In this document: positions 41,937 to 49,948 of the stretch, piece after piece
Layout: every line of letters starts with the position of its first letter
Numbering within the stretch: the stretch's first letter is position 1
Origin: Pelomonas sp051857475
GTDB lineage: Bacteria; Pseudomonadota; Gammaproteobacteria; Burkholderiales; Burkholderiaceae_C
Assembly (NCBI RefSeq): GCF_051857475.1
Contig: NZ_JBPZGZ010000004.1
Location: 248,001-312,000 of the forward strand
DNA length: 64,000 bases
Reading direction: 5' to 3'
Notes under the pieces: generated by a model
The model's input: the letters and a program-made list of their open reading frames with translations, nothing else
What the model was told of the DNA's origin: nothing
Databases searched by the model: none
Made by a program: the position numbers and the translations under genes

Positions 41937-43212
41937 ACTGACCTATCTGACGGGCTTCGGCAACCAGCACAGCAGCGAGGCCCATCCCGGCGCTTTGCCC
42001 ATCGGCCGCAACAGCCCGCAGAAGGCGCCGCACGGCCTGTATGCCGAGCTGCTGTCGGGCAGTGCCTTCACCGCGCCGCGGGCTGACAACCACCGCACCT
42101 GGATGTACCGCCGCCGACCCTCGGTCGTGGTCGGGGGCTATGAGGCGCTGCCACATACGTTGTGGAAGAGCGGCGCCGCGGAAGGTGAGCACGCGCCGCC
42201 CGATCCGCTGCGCTGGGGCCCGACGCCTTTGCAGGGCGATGGCGACTTCATCGACGGCCTGCGCAGCTATGCCGTCAACGGCGAAGTGGGCATCACGGGC
42301 ATGGGCGCCCTGGCCTATGTGGCGACGCGCTCCATGGGCCGGCGTGCGCTCGTGAACGCCGATGCGGAGATGCTGCTGGTGCCCCAGCAGGGCCGTCTGC
42401 TGGTGACGACCGAGCTGGGACGCCTGGAAGTCGCCCCCGGCTCCATCGCCCTGCTGCCGCGCGGCATGGCCTTCAAGGTCGATCCGCTGGACGTGCCGGC
42501 ACGAGGCTATGTCTGCGAGAACTTCGGCGCCGCCATGCGCCTGCCCGAGCTCGGCCCCATCGGCAGCAACGGCCTGGCCAACGCGCGCGATTTCGAGGCG
42601 CCGGTGGCCTGGCATGAGCAGGGACAAGGCGAGTACGAGATCGTCAAGCGCTACGGCGGCAAGCTGTGGCGGGCCCGGCAGGCGCACAGCCCTTTCAATG
42701 TCGTCGCCTGGCATGGCAACCTCGTGCCCTACCGTTGGGACACGTCGCGCTTCATGACGATCAACACCGTCAGCTTCGACCATCCCGATCCCAGCATCTT
42801 CACGGTACTGACCAGCCCCAGCGACACCCCCGGCTGGGCCAATGTCGACTTCGTCATCTTCCCGCCGCGCTGGATGGTGGCCGAAGACACCTTCCGCCCG
42901 CCCTGGTACCACCGCAACGTGATGAGCGAGTTCATGGGTCTGGTGCTGGGCCAGTACGACGCCAAGCCCGAGGGCTTCAAGCCCGGCGGCGCCAGCCTGC
43001 ACAACAGCTATGTGCCCCACGGCCCCGACACCGAGGCCTTCGACAAGGCCAGCAACGCCGACTTGAAGCCGCACAAGCTGGACCAGACACTGGCCTTCAT
43101 GTTCGAGACGCGCTGGCCCCTCAAGCCCACGAGCTGGGCACTCAACGATGCGCCGCTCGAGAAGACCTATGCCGATTGCTGGCGTGACCTGAAAGAAGAG
43201 TTCAACCCATGA
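41929..43212 (+). CDS. hmgA: homogentisate 1,2-dioxygenase
   Basis: A 427-residue non-heme iron dioxygenase that opens homogentisate to 4-maleylacetoacetate. Iron ligands are H328 and E334 in WYHRNVMSEFMG and H364 in YVPHGPD; their spacing equals that of human H335, E341 and H371. The N-terminus LTYLTGFGNQHSSEA and the conserved NGLANARDF match the family. The start MTELTYL overlaps the small protein gene by 8 bases; an earlier in-frame codon would enter that gene. It is followed by fumarylacetoacetase with ATGA overlap. No maleylacetoacetate isomerase gene is in the operon. Confidence 0.97.
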   Translation: MTELTYLTGFGNQHSSEAHPGALPIGRNSPQKAPHGLYAELLSGSAFTAPRADNHRTWMYRRRPSVVVGGYEALPHTLWKSGAAEGEHAPPDPLRWGPTPLQGDGDFIDGLRSYAVNGEVGITGMGALAYVATRSMGRRALVNADAEMLLVPQQGRLLVTTELGRLEVAPGSIALLPRGMAFKVDPLDVPARGYVCENFGAAMRLPELGPIGSNGLANARDFEAPVAWHEQGQGEYEIVKRYGGKLWRARQAHSPFNVVAWHGNLVPYRWDTSRFMTINTVSFDHPDPSIFTVLTSPSDTPGWANVDFVIFPPRWMVAEDTFRPPWYHRNVMSEFMGLVLGQYDAKPEGFKPGGASLHNSYVPHGPDTEAFDKASNADLKPHKLDQTLAFMFETRWPLKPTSWALNDAPLEKTYADCWRDLKEEFNP

Positions 43213-44438
43213 TTGACCACACCCACGACGCCGCCGCCCTTTCCTGGGTCGCCTCGGCCAACGACCCCGCCACCGACTTTCCGCTGCAGAACCTGCCCTT
43301 CTGTTCCTTCCGACGCGCCGGCAGCCTGGAGCCCTGGCGCGTCGGTGTCGGCATCGGCGACCAGATCCTGGACTTGACCGGCTGGGGCATCACCGACCTG
43401 AACGCGCTGATGGCCCGCCCCAGCAGCGAGCGCCTGGCGCTGCGCCATCGCCTCTTCGACACCTTGAAGGCCGGTGCGCCCGAGGTCGACCTGGTGCCGC
43501 AGGCCCAGGCCGAATACACGCTGCCCTGCCGCATCGGCGACTACACCGACTTCTACACCGGCATCCATCACGCCCGCGCCATCGGCAAGCTGTTCCGCCC
43601 GGACAACCCGCTGCTGCCCAACTACCAATGGGTGCCCATCGGCTACCACGGCCGCTCGTCCTCCATCGTCGTCAGCGGCACGCCGCTGCGCCGCCCCAAG
43701 GGCCAGGTCAAACCGCCGGACGCCGAGGTGCCCGTCTTCAAGCCCAGCGCCCGCGTCGACTGCGAGCTGGAGCTGGGCCTCTTCGTCGGCCCCGGCAATG
43801 CCCTGGGCGAACCCTTCGGCATCGACGAGGCGGACGAGCACGCCTTCGGCCTGACGCTGCTGAACGACTGGTCGGCCCGTGACATCCAGCCCTGGGAGTA
43901 CCAGCCCCTCGGCCCCTTCCTGGCCAAGAACTTCGGGACCACCATCTCGCCGTGGATCGTCACGATGGAGGCGCTGGAGCCCTTCCGTATCCCCTTCACG
44001 CGCCCCGAAGGTGACCCCCAGCCTCTGCCCTATCTCGACTCGCCGGCGCACCGCGCCAACGCCAGCTACGACATCGAGCTTGAGGTCTGGTTCAAGACAC
44101 CGACCATGAGCGAGCCGACGCGGCTGTCACGCTCCAACCTGCGCCACGCCTATTGGTCGCTGGCCCAGATGCTGACCCACCACGCCAGCAACGGCTGCAA
44201 CCTGCAGCCGGGTGACTTGCTGGGCACGGGCACCATCAGCGGCCCCGAGCAAAGCGAAGCCGGCTCGCTGTTGGAGCTGACGCTGGGCGGCAAGCAGCCC
44301 ATCACCTTGCCGAACGGTGAACAGCGCACCTTCGTGCTGGACGGCGACCAGCTCGGCATCCGCGCCTTTGCGGAGAAACCCGGATATCGCCGCATCGGTT
44401 TCGGGGCCTGCGACGGCCAAATCACCCCTGCCACCTGA
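43209..44438 (+). CDS. fahA: fumarylacetoacetase
   Basis: A 409-residue hydrolase that splits 4-fumarylacetoacetate into fumarate and acetoacetate, the last step of tyrosine/homogentisate catabolism. The family fold is seen in PFCSFRRAG, the metal-binding DYTDFYTGIHHA with NPLLPNYQWVPIGYHGRSS, the DCELELGLFVG region, NDWSARDIQPWEY and GTISGPE. The ATG overlaps the hmgA stop (ATGA). A 7-bp hairpin follows the stop. The isomerization from maleyl- to fumarylacetoacetate must be supplied by a gene elsewhere. Confidence 0.97.
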   Translation: MIDHTHDAAALSWVASANDPATDFPLQNLPFCSFRRAGSLEPWRVGVGIGDQILDLTGWGITDLNALMARPSSERLALRHRLFDTLKAGAPEVDLVPQAQAEYTLPCRIGDYTDFYTGIHHARAIGKLFRPDNPLLPNYQWVPIGYHGRSSSIVVSGTPLRRPKGQVKPPDAEVPVFKPSARVDCELELGLFVGPGNALGEPFGIDEADEHAFGLTLLNDWSARDIQPWEYQPLGPFLAKNFGTTISPWIVTMEALEPFRIPFTRPEGDPQPLPYLDSPAHRANASYDIELEVWFKTPTMSEPTRLSRSNLRHAYWSLAQMLTHHASNGCNLQPGDLLGTGTISGPEQSEAGSLLELTLGGKQPITLPNGEQRTFVLDGDQLGIRAFAEKPGYRRIGFGACDGQITPAT

Positions 44439-44445
44439 GCCTGTC

Positions 44446-44470
44446 TTGCGCCAACGTAACGTCGGCGCAA
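44446..44470 (+). terminator. hairpin after fahA
   Basis: TTGCGCC and GGCGCAA form a 7-bp stem with an 11-base loop, 8 bases past the stop. There is no T-tract; it is possibly a weak terminator. The next 190 bases to the following receptor are non-coding and form its leader. Confidence 0.4.
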
Positions 44471-44661
44471 TGAAGTCCAACAAAGCGCAACGAGGTGCGC
44501 CGCGCGGGAGCGCCGCCGCTAGATTGCCGCCACTGGCCGGGGACTGACGACAAGAGACAACGCAGCCCTGGCCTTTTCGAGAACTGCCCACCCTGTCGGT
44601 ACACCCGCCGACGGGCCAGGCCTTTGTTGTCCAACAGAACTCGTTGCCCAGGAGCACCTAC

Positions 44662-47247
44662 GTGGCCAAGCCTCACTTCCAGCAGAACCTCTTGCCCCGC
44701 CTCATCGGCCTTGCGCTCGGCGCCAGCGCGCTCGGCGCCATGGCTCAGGAGGCCGCCCAGCAACTCGACACCGTGGAAATCCGCGGCGTGCGGGCGACGC
44801 TGAAGAAGAACCTCGCCGAGAAGCGCGAGTCGCAGAACATCGTCGACTCCATCAGCGCCGAGGACGTGGGCAAGTTCCCCGACAAGAACGTGGCCGACTC
44901 GCTGCAGCGCGTGCCCGGCATCTCGGTGGACCGCATCTGGGGTGAAGGCAAGGCCATCTTCGTGCGCGGCACCGACAAGAACCTCAACATGACGCAGCTC
45001 AACGGCCAGGCCGTGGCGTCGTCGGAGTGGTGGCTGAACGAACCGCAGACGCGCAGCTTCAACTACGACGTGCTGCCCTCCGAGATCGTTGGCAGCCTGG
45101 ACGTCTTCAAGAGCCCGTCGGCCGACCTGGACGAGGGCAGCATTGGCGGCCTCGTCATCGTCAAGACCCGCAAGCCGCTGGCCTTCAAGGACCAGCTGAC
45201 GTTGCAGGCCTCGGCCGAGGCCATGTACAGCAAGCTGCCCGGCAAGACCGACCCGCAGGTCTCGGGTCTGCTGAACTGGAAGAACGACGCCAAGACCTTC
45301 GGCGTGCTGCTGGCCGTCAGCAGCCAGAAGCGCCACATGCGCCGTGACGGCCTGGAGCAGTTCTCCGACGGCAAGTACGACGTCAAGGACCAGAACGGCA
45401 ATGTCACCAATGCCTATGCCTCCTGGGGCGGCGGCTCGGCCATCTTCCGCCAGGAGCGCGAGCGCACGACCACCAACCTGGCCCTGCAGTTCCAGCCCAA
45501 CCCGGCCACCGACATCGTCCTGAACCTGATGGATTCGGACATGAAGATGAACAACAACAACCAGAACTACCTCTGGCAGGCCGGCGGCCTGGCGGTGGGC
45601 GGCGTCATCAGCGCCGTCGACCCGAAGTTCATCACCGTCAGCGATGGCAGCAAGGCCCTCGTGGGCGGCACCTTCGGCCCCAAGACCGGTGTGTCTTTCG
45701 AGCCCATCTACCGCGAGAGCTATATCAAGTCCAAGGTGGCGGACCTGGACGGCAACTACCAGGGCGGCAACTGGACGCTGCACGGCCAGGTCGGCACGAC
45801 CGACAGCCAGGGCGGCAGCTCGCATGACCGCCACTTCTGGATGGAGGGCGACACGCGCACCCAGATCAGCCTGGGCCCGGATCACTACGGCGTGAAGTAC
45901 CTGGACATCAGCCCGCTGGACCCCAAGGCCCTGACGCTGAAGTCCGGCGACGACCGCATCCGCCGCATGGAGGCCAAGGAGAACTATGCCCAGGGCGACG
46001 TCACCTTCGACCTCGACAGCGGCGTCATCAAGTCGGTGAAGTTCGGCCTCAAGCTGCGCGACAACACGCTGAAGAACTCCCGCATCCAGGGCACGGCCGG
46101 TCCCAACTCGCCGGGCTGGCAATCGTTCTCGCTGTCTGACCTGTCCACCGGCCCCTCGCCGCTGCTGAGCCAGCAGGCAGCCACCTCCGACGCCCTGACG
46201 CAGTACGCCTGGTATGACGACGGTCTCGTCGCGAGCAAGGGCATCCCCATGTTCGACAAGGCCATGACCTACAAGGACGTGCTCAACGAGAACTACAAGA
46301 TCCACGAGAAGATCACGGCCCTGTATGCCAAGGCCGACTACGCGATGGGCCAGCTGCGCGGCGACTTCGGCCTGCGCTTCGTGCGCACCCAGCAAACGTC
46401 GGACGGCTACCTCGGCAACGCGACCGGCGGCTTCTCGCCCACCAGCGTCGGCAACAACTACACCGATGCCCTGCCCAGCGTGAACGTCGTCTATGACCTC
46501 AGCAAGCAGGTCATCGTGCGTGGCTCGGTCTCGCGTGCCATGGCCCGCCAGACCTTCGACCTGCTCAGCCCCGGCCTGCGCCGCGACGGCACCGTGCTGT
46601 CCAAGGGCTATGCCGGCAACCCCATGCTGAAGCCGGTGCATGCCAACCAGGCCGAAATCGGCGCCGAGTGGTACTACGCAGATGCCGCCCTGGTCTCGGG
46701 CACCTTCTTCATCAAGAAGCTCGACACCTTCACCTACAAGGCCTCCAAGTCCGAGCAGGTGGGCAACGAGACGCTGACGGTAGAGCGCCCCTACAACGCC
46801 GACAACGGCGCCGACATCAAGGGCTTCGAGCTGCAATGGCAGCAGCCCTTCGGCAACACCGGCTTCGGCACCGTCGTGAACTACACCTTCACCGACGCCA
46901 AAGCCGGCGCCGTGACGGGCCAGCCGCGCCTGAAGGTGTTGGGCAACTCGCGTGACCAGTTCAATTTCAGCGGCTACTACGAGCAGGGCCCCATCAGCCT
47001 GCGCGTCTCCTACAACTACCGCTCCAAGAGCTATGGCGACGTGCAGATGGGCGGCCAGGTCGTCAATGCCGCTTACGGCCAGTGGGATGCCTCGGCCAGC
47101 TGGGATGTGACGAAGCAGATCGCGCTGTACGCCAGCGCCGTCAACATCAACAACGAAGTGATCAAGTCCAACACGGTGGACGGCATCCCGGTGGGTGTGT
47201 ACGAGAACGGCGCCCGCTACAGCATCGGTGTCCGCGCGAAGTTCTAA
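44662..47247 (+). CDS. TonB-dependent outer-membrane receptor, sugar type
   Basis: An 861-residue receptor of the same broad class as that at 18632. The signal peptide is about 1-29 (LLPRLIGLALGASALGAMA); the plug has DTVEIRGVRATLKK, DSISAEDVGKFPDKNVADSLQRVPG, VRGTDKNLNMTQLNG and DEGSIGGLVIVKTRKPL. The barrel ends NGARYSIGVRAKF. The GTG at 44662 was chosen for AGGAG seven bases upstream; a TTG at 44644 adds only six residues. A FucP/GluP-type permease follows, 76 bases on, so the pair probably handles one sugar or oligosaccharide across both membranes. Confidence 0.92.
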   Translation: MAKPHFQQNLLPRLIGLALGASALGAMAQEAAQQLDTVEIRGVRATLKKNLAEKRESQNIVDSISAEDVGKFPDKNVADSLQRVPGISVDRIWGEGKAIFVRGTDKNLNMTQLNGQAVASSEWWLNEPQTRSFNYDVLPSEIVGSLDVFKSPSADLDEGSIGGLVIVKTRKPLAFKDQLTLQASAEAMYSKLPGKTDPQVSGLLNWKNDAKTFGVLLAVSSQKRHMRRDGLEQFSDGKYDVKDQNGNVTNAYASWGGGSAIFRQERERTTTNLALQFQPNPATDIVLNLMDSDMKMNNNNQNYLWQAGGLAVGGVISAVDPKFITVSDGSKALVGGTFGPKTGVSFEPIYRESYIKSKVADLDGNYQGGNWTLHGQVGTTDSQGGSSHDRHFWMEGDTRTQISLGPDHYGVKYLDISPLDPKALTLKSGDDRIRRMEAKENYAQGDVTFDLDSGVIKSVKFGLKLRDNTLKNSRIQGTAGPNSPGWQSFSLSDLSTGPSPLLSQQAATSDALTQYAWYDDGLVASKGIPMFDKAMTYKDVLNENYKIHEKITALYAKADYAMGQLRGDFGLRFVRTQQTSDGYLGNATGGFSPTSVGNNYTDALPSVNVVYDLSKQVIVRGSVSRAMARQTFDLLSPGLRRDGTVLSKGYAGNPMLKPVHANQAEIGAEWYYADAALVSGTFFIKKLDTFTYKASKSEQVGNETLTVERPYNADNGADIKGFELQWQQPFGNTGFGTVVNYTFTDAKAGAVTGQPRLKVLGNSRDQFNFSGYYEQGPISLRVSYNYRSKSYGDVQMGGQVVNAAYGQWDASASWDVTKQIALYASAVNINNEVIKSNTVDGIPVGVYENGARYSIGVRAKF

Positions 47248-47270
47248 GTAAGGTCCTGATAGCCGAGACC

Positions 47271-47299
47271 CCGGCAGCGGTGTACACCACCGCTGCCGG
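47271..47299 (+). terminator. 12-bp hairpin between receptor and permease
   Basis: CCGGCAGCGGTG and CACCGCTGCCGG pair over 12 bp around a 5-base loop, followed by CCCTTGCTTC. T-content is low, so it may attenuate rather than end transcription, lowering permease relative to receptor. Confidence 0.45.
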
Positions 47300-47322
47300 C
47301 CCTTGCTTCACGCCCATCGCCC

Positions 47323-48642
47323 ATGCAAACCAAAACTCTCACCCCCACGGCAGGCCAGGGCGTGCTGCTGCCCATGCTCTTCATCGGGCTGATGTTCTTC
47401 ATCCTCGGCTTCGTGACCTGGCTGAACGGCTCGCTGATCCCCTTCCTGAAGATCGTCTGCGAACTGAACAACTTCCAGGCGCTGTGGGTGGCCTTCGCCT
47501 TCTACATCGCCTATACCGTGATGGCCTTGCCCAGCGCGGCCATCCTGGCCCGCATCGGCTACAAGAACGGCATGACGGCCGGTCTCGGCGTGATGGCCGT
47601 GGGCGCCTTGCTCTTCATCCCGGCGGCCCGCTCGGGCCTGTATCCCGTCTTCCTGCTGGCCCTGTTCACGCTGGCCAGCGGCATGACGCTGATGCAGACC
47701 GCCATCAACCCCTACATCGTCTGCATCGGCCCGCGCGAGAGCGCGGCCATGCGCATCTCCATCATGGGCCTGTTCAACAAGGGTGCCGGCATCGTCGTGC
47801 CTCTGGTGTTCACGGCCATGATCCTGTCCGGCATGGAGCGCTTCTCCGAGTCGGCGCTTGCGGCTCTGGACGTGGCCGGCCGCGAGGCCCTGCGCAACGA
47901 ACTGTCTCAGCGCCTGGTCTTCCCCTATGCGGTGATGGCCATCGGCCTGGTCGTCTTCATGGCGCTGATCCACTTCTCGTCGCTGCGGGAACCCGAACTG
48001 GACGCGGCCGACGCATCCTCCGGCGAGGTCAAGCGCTGGGGCGTGTTCCAGCATCCTCAGGTCGTGCTCGGGGCCGTTGCGCTGTTCGGCTACGTGGGCG
48101 TCGAGGTCATCGCCGGCGACACCATCGGCCTGTATGGCCGCCAGCTGGGCGTGGCTCACTACGGCGTGCTGACGTCCTACACCATGGGCTTCATGGTGCT
48201 GGGCTATCTGCTCGGCGTCGCCCTCATCCCCCGATGGCTGTCGCAGCGCGCGGCGCTGATCTTTTCGGCGGTCACCGGCATCGCCTTCGTGGTGGGCATC
48301 GCGCTGTCGTCGCCCACCGAGGCGGGCCTCTCGCAGGTCCTGCTCGGCTGGGTGGGCGTGCCGGCCGTGCCCAACACCGTGTTCTTCCTGGCCCTGCTGG
48401 GCCTGTCCAACGCCCTGGTCTGGCCGTCCATCTGGCCGCTGGCGCTGGAAGGCCTGGGCAAGTACACGGCCGCCGGCTCGGCCCTGCTCATCATGGGCAT
48501 TGCGGGTGGTGCGCTGATCCCCATGCTGTATGGCCACTTTGCCGATGTGTGGACGCCGCAGAGCGGGTACTGGGTGATGCTGCCTTGGTACGGGCTGATC
48601 CTGGTCTACGCCTTGTTTGGCAGCAGGCTCAGGAGGTGGTGA
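47323..48642 (+). CDS. FucP/GluP-type sugar MFS permease
   Basis: A 439-residue inner-membrane proton symporter of the fucose/glucose-galactose permease family, about 12 helices. FFILGFVTWLNGSLIPFLK is the characteristic first helix with the Asn. FYIAYTVMALPSA, GMTLMQTAINPYI and GDTIGLYGRQLG are further family blocks. GluP transports glucose/galactose; NagP-type relatives take N-acetylglucosamine. The ligand is not determined here. No kinase or regulator is adjacent. It is convergent with the FAD oxidoreductase gene, the ends overlapping by 14 bases. Confidence 0.9.
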   Translation: MQTKTLTPTAGQGVLLPMLFIGLMFFILGFVTWLNGSLIPFLKIVCELNNFQALWVAFAFYIAYTVMALPSAAILARIGYKNGMTAGLGVMAVGALLFIPAARSGLYPVFLLALFTLASGMTLMQTAINPYIVCIGPRESAAMRISIMGLFNKGAGIVVPLVFTAMILSGMERFSESALAALDVAGREALRNELSQRLVFPYAVMAIGLVVFMALIHFSSLREPELDAADASSGEVKRWGVFQHPQVVLGAVALFGYVGVEVIAGDTIGLYGRQLGVAHYGVLTSYTMGFMVLGYLLGVALIPRWLSQRAALIFSAVTGIAFVVGIALSSPTEAGLSQVLLGWVGVPAVPNTVFFLALLGLSNALVWPSIWPLALEGLGKYTAAGSALLIMGIAGGALIPMLYGHFADVWTPQSGYWVMLPWYGLILVYALFGSRLRRW

Positions 48643-49939
48643 GTCTGTCGTCGCGTCTCGCGCGGCTTTTGTCCGGGCTGGCGTCGAGGGGTTCCAGCCG
48701 TTCCGCCACCGTCAGCGCTGACCGCACCGCACTTTCCAGCAGCGGCACGCCGGCCTCCGCGTAGGAGCCGCACCACCACACGCGGCGGTCGGGTTGCTCA
48801 TGCAGCCGCTGCAGCGCCGCCAACGCCGCGGCGCTGCCGGCACCGACCAGCGGACGCTCGAAGCGGGCGTGGCCGAGGATGCTGTCTTCTCGCGGCGAGC
48901 GCTGCGGCATCACGGTCTGGAACAGCGGCGCCACGCGGCGCAGCCCCGGCTGCACGCGGTTGATCCAGATCGTGCTTTCGGGTTGGGCGTGTTCGGCGCA
49001 GACGCGGGCGTTCACTGGCGACCAGTCGGCGCGGCGCTCGGGCATCAGCGCGGGGTCGCCGTGCATCAGCACCTCCAGCGCCCGGTAGCGGAAGGCCGCC
49101 AGCGCGGTGGCCTCATCCGGTGCCGCATCGGCCAGCAAGGCGAGGGCCTGGTTGGCCTGCGTGGCGAAAACGACATGGTCGAAGGACTCTTCGCCCGCGG
49201 CGTGCTGTACCAAGACCTGCCCGACACGATTCGGGCGTCGAACGGCCACCACGCCGGCATTGCATTGCACGCGGGTGATGCCGGCCAGCAGCTTGGCGGC
49301 CACCGCGTCTGCGCCATCGCTCGCACGGCGCACACTCTCGCGTGCTAGTCCGGCGGTGACGTATCCAGCGACGACGGTAGCGGGGTAGGCACGCGCATCT
49401 GCCGTGCTGCAGGTGGCGATGGTGGCGATGGCCGGCAGCAGCAGGCCGTCTACAAACTCTGGGGCAATGTGCTCGGCGGCGACGAACTCGCCGATGCTGG
49501 CGCCGCCCAGGTCTCCCGCAGCCTGCGCCGCGCGGGCCCGGGCCTGGAAACGCAACGCGCCCTGCACGATGCGCCAGCCGCGCGCACTGGCGACGTCTTG
49601 AGGCAGCACATAGGGCAGCGACCAGCCACCCAGGCGCGCGTTGCGCCAGCGGAAGTAGGCCCGGCCGTCGCTGCCACTGAAGGTGGTGGCGTAGTCCACG
49701 GGCTCCGTGGCCACGCCCAGTTCCGCATAGAGGCGGGTCAGCGTCGGGTAGTAGCCGGGGTAGAACACGCGCAGCGGCACATCGACCCGCAAGCCCGGAG
49801 CGATGGCGTCCAGCGTCACCGAACTGGCGACAAAACCGGGCGCCGCGTGGCGTTCGAAGAGCGTCACCGCATGGCGCCGCGACAGCTGCCACGCAGCGAC
49901 CAGGCCGGCGATGCCGCCGCCGATGACGGCGATCTTCAT
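48629..49939 (-). CDS. FAD-dependent amine-oxidase-like protein
   Basis: A 436-residue flavoprotein. The N-terminus MKIAVIGGGIAGLVAAWQLS is the FAD-binding loop of the NAD(P)/FAD-binding amine-oxidase/phytoene-desaturase superfamily. The middle (LRVFYPGYYPTLTRLYAELGV) resembles the proteins found near cyclopropane fatty-acid synthase genes, but none is present here. The late WWCGSYAEAGVPLLESAVRSAL is the C-terminal FAD contact. It starts 9 bases after the Prc gene stop in the same direction and could be the last gene of the sugar-sensor operon. Substrate unknown. Confidence 0.85.
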   Translation of the reverse strand: MKIAVIGGGIAGLVAAWQLSRRHAVTLFERHAAPGFVASSVTLDAIAPGLRVDVPLRVFYPGYYPTLTRLYAELGVATEPVDYATTFSGSDGRAYFRWRNARLGGWSLPYVLPQDVASARGWRIVQGALRFQARARAAQAAGDLGGASIGEFVAAEHIAPEFVDGLLLPAIATIATCSTADARAYPATVVAGYVTAGLARESVRRASDGADAVAAKLLAGITRVQCNAGVVAVRRPNRVGQVLVQHAAGEESFDHVVFATQANQALALLADAAPDEATALAAFRYRALEVLMHGDPALMPERRADWSPVNARVCAEHAQPESTIWINRVQPGLRRVAPLFQTVMPQRSPREDSILGHARFERPLVGAGSAAALAALQRLHEQPDRRVWWCGSYAEAGVPLLESAVRSALTVAERLEPLDASPDKSRARRDDRLTTS

Positions 49940-49948
49940 GCCCGCAGC

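Noticed and set aside
44422..46836. A long open frame on the minus strand opposite the TonB receptor (over 800 codons)
   Set aside because: It is a shadow of high-GC codon bias: it lies entirely within a strong receptor gene, its product is Val/Gly/His-rich with no recognisable domain, and no ribosome site fits.
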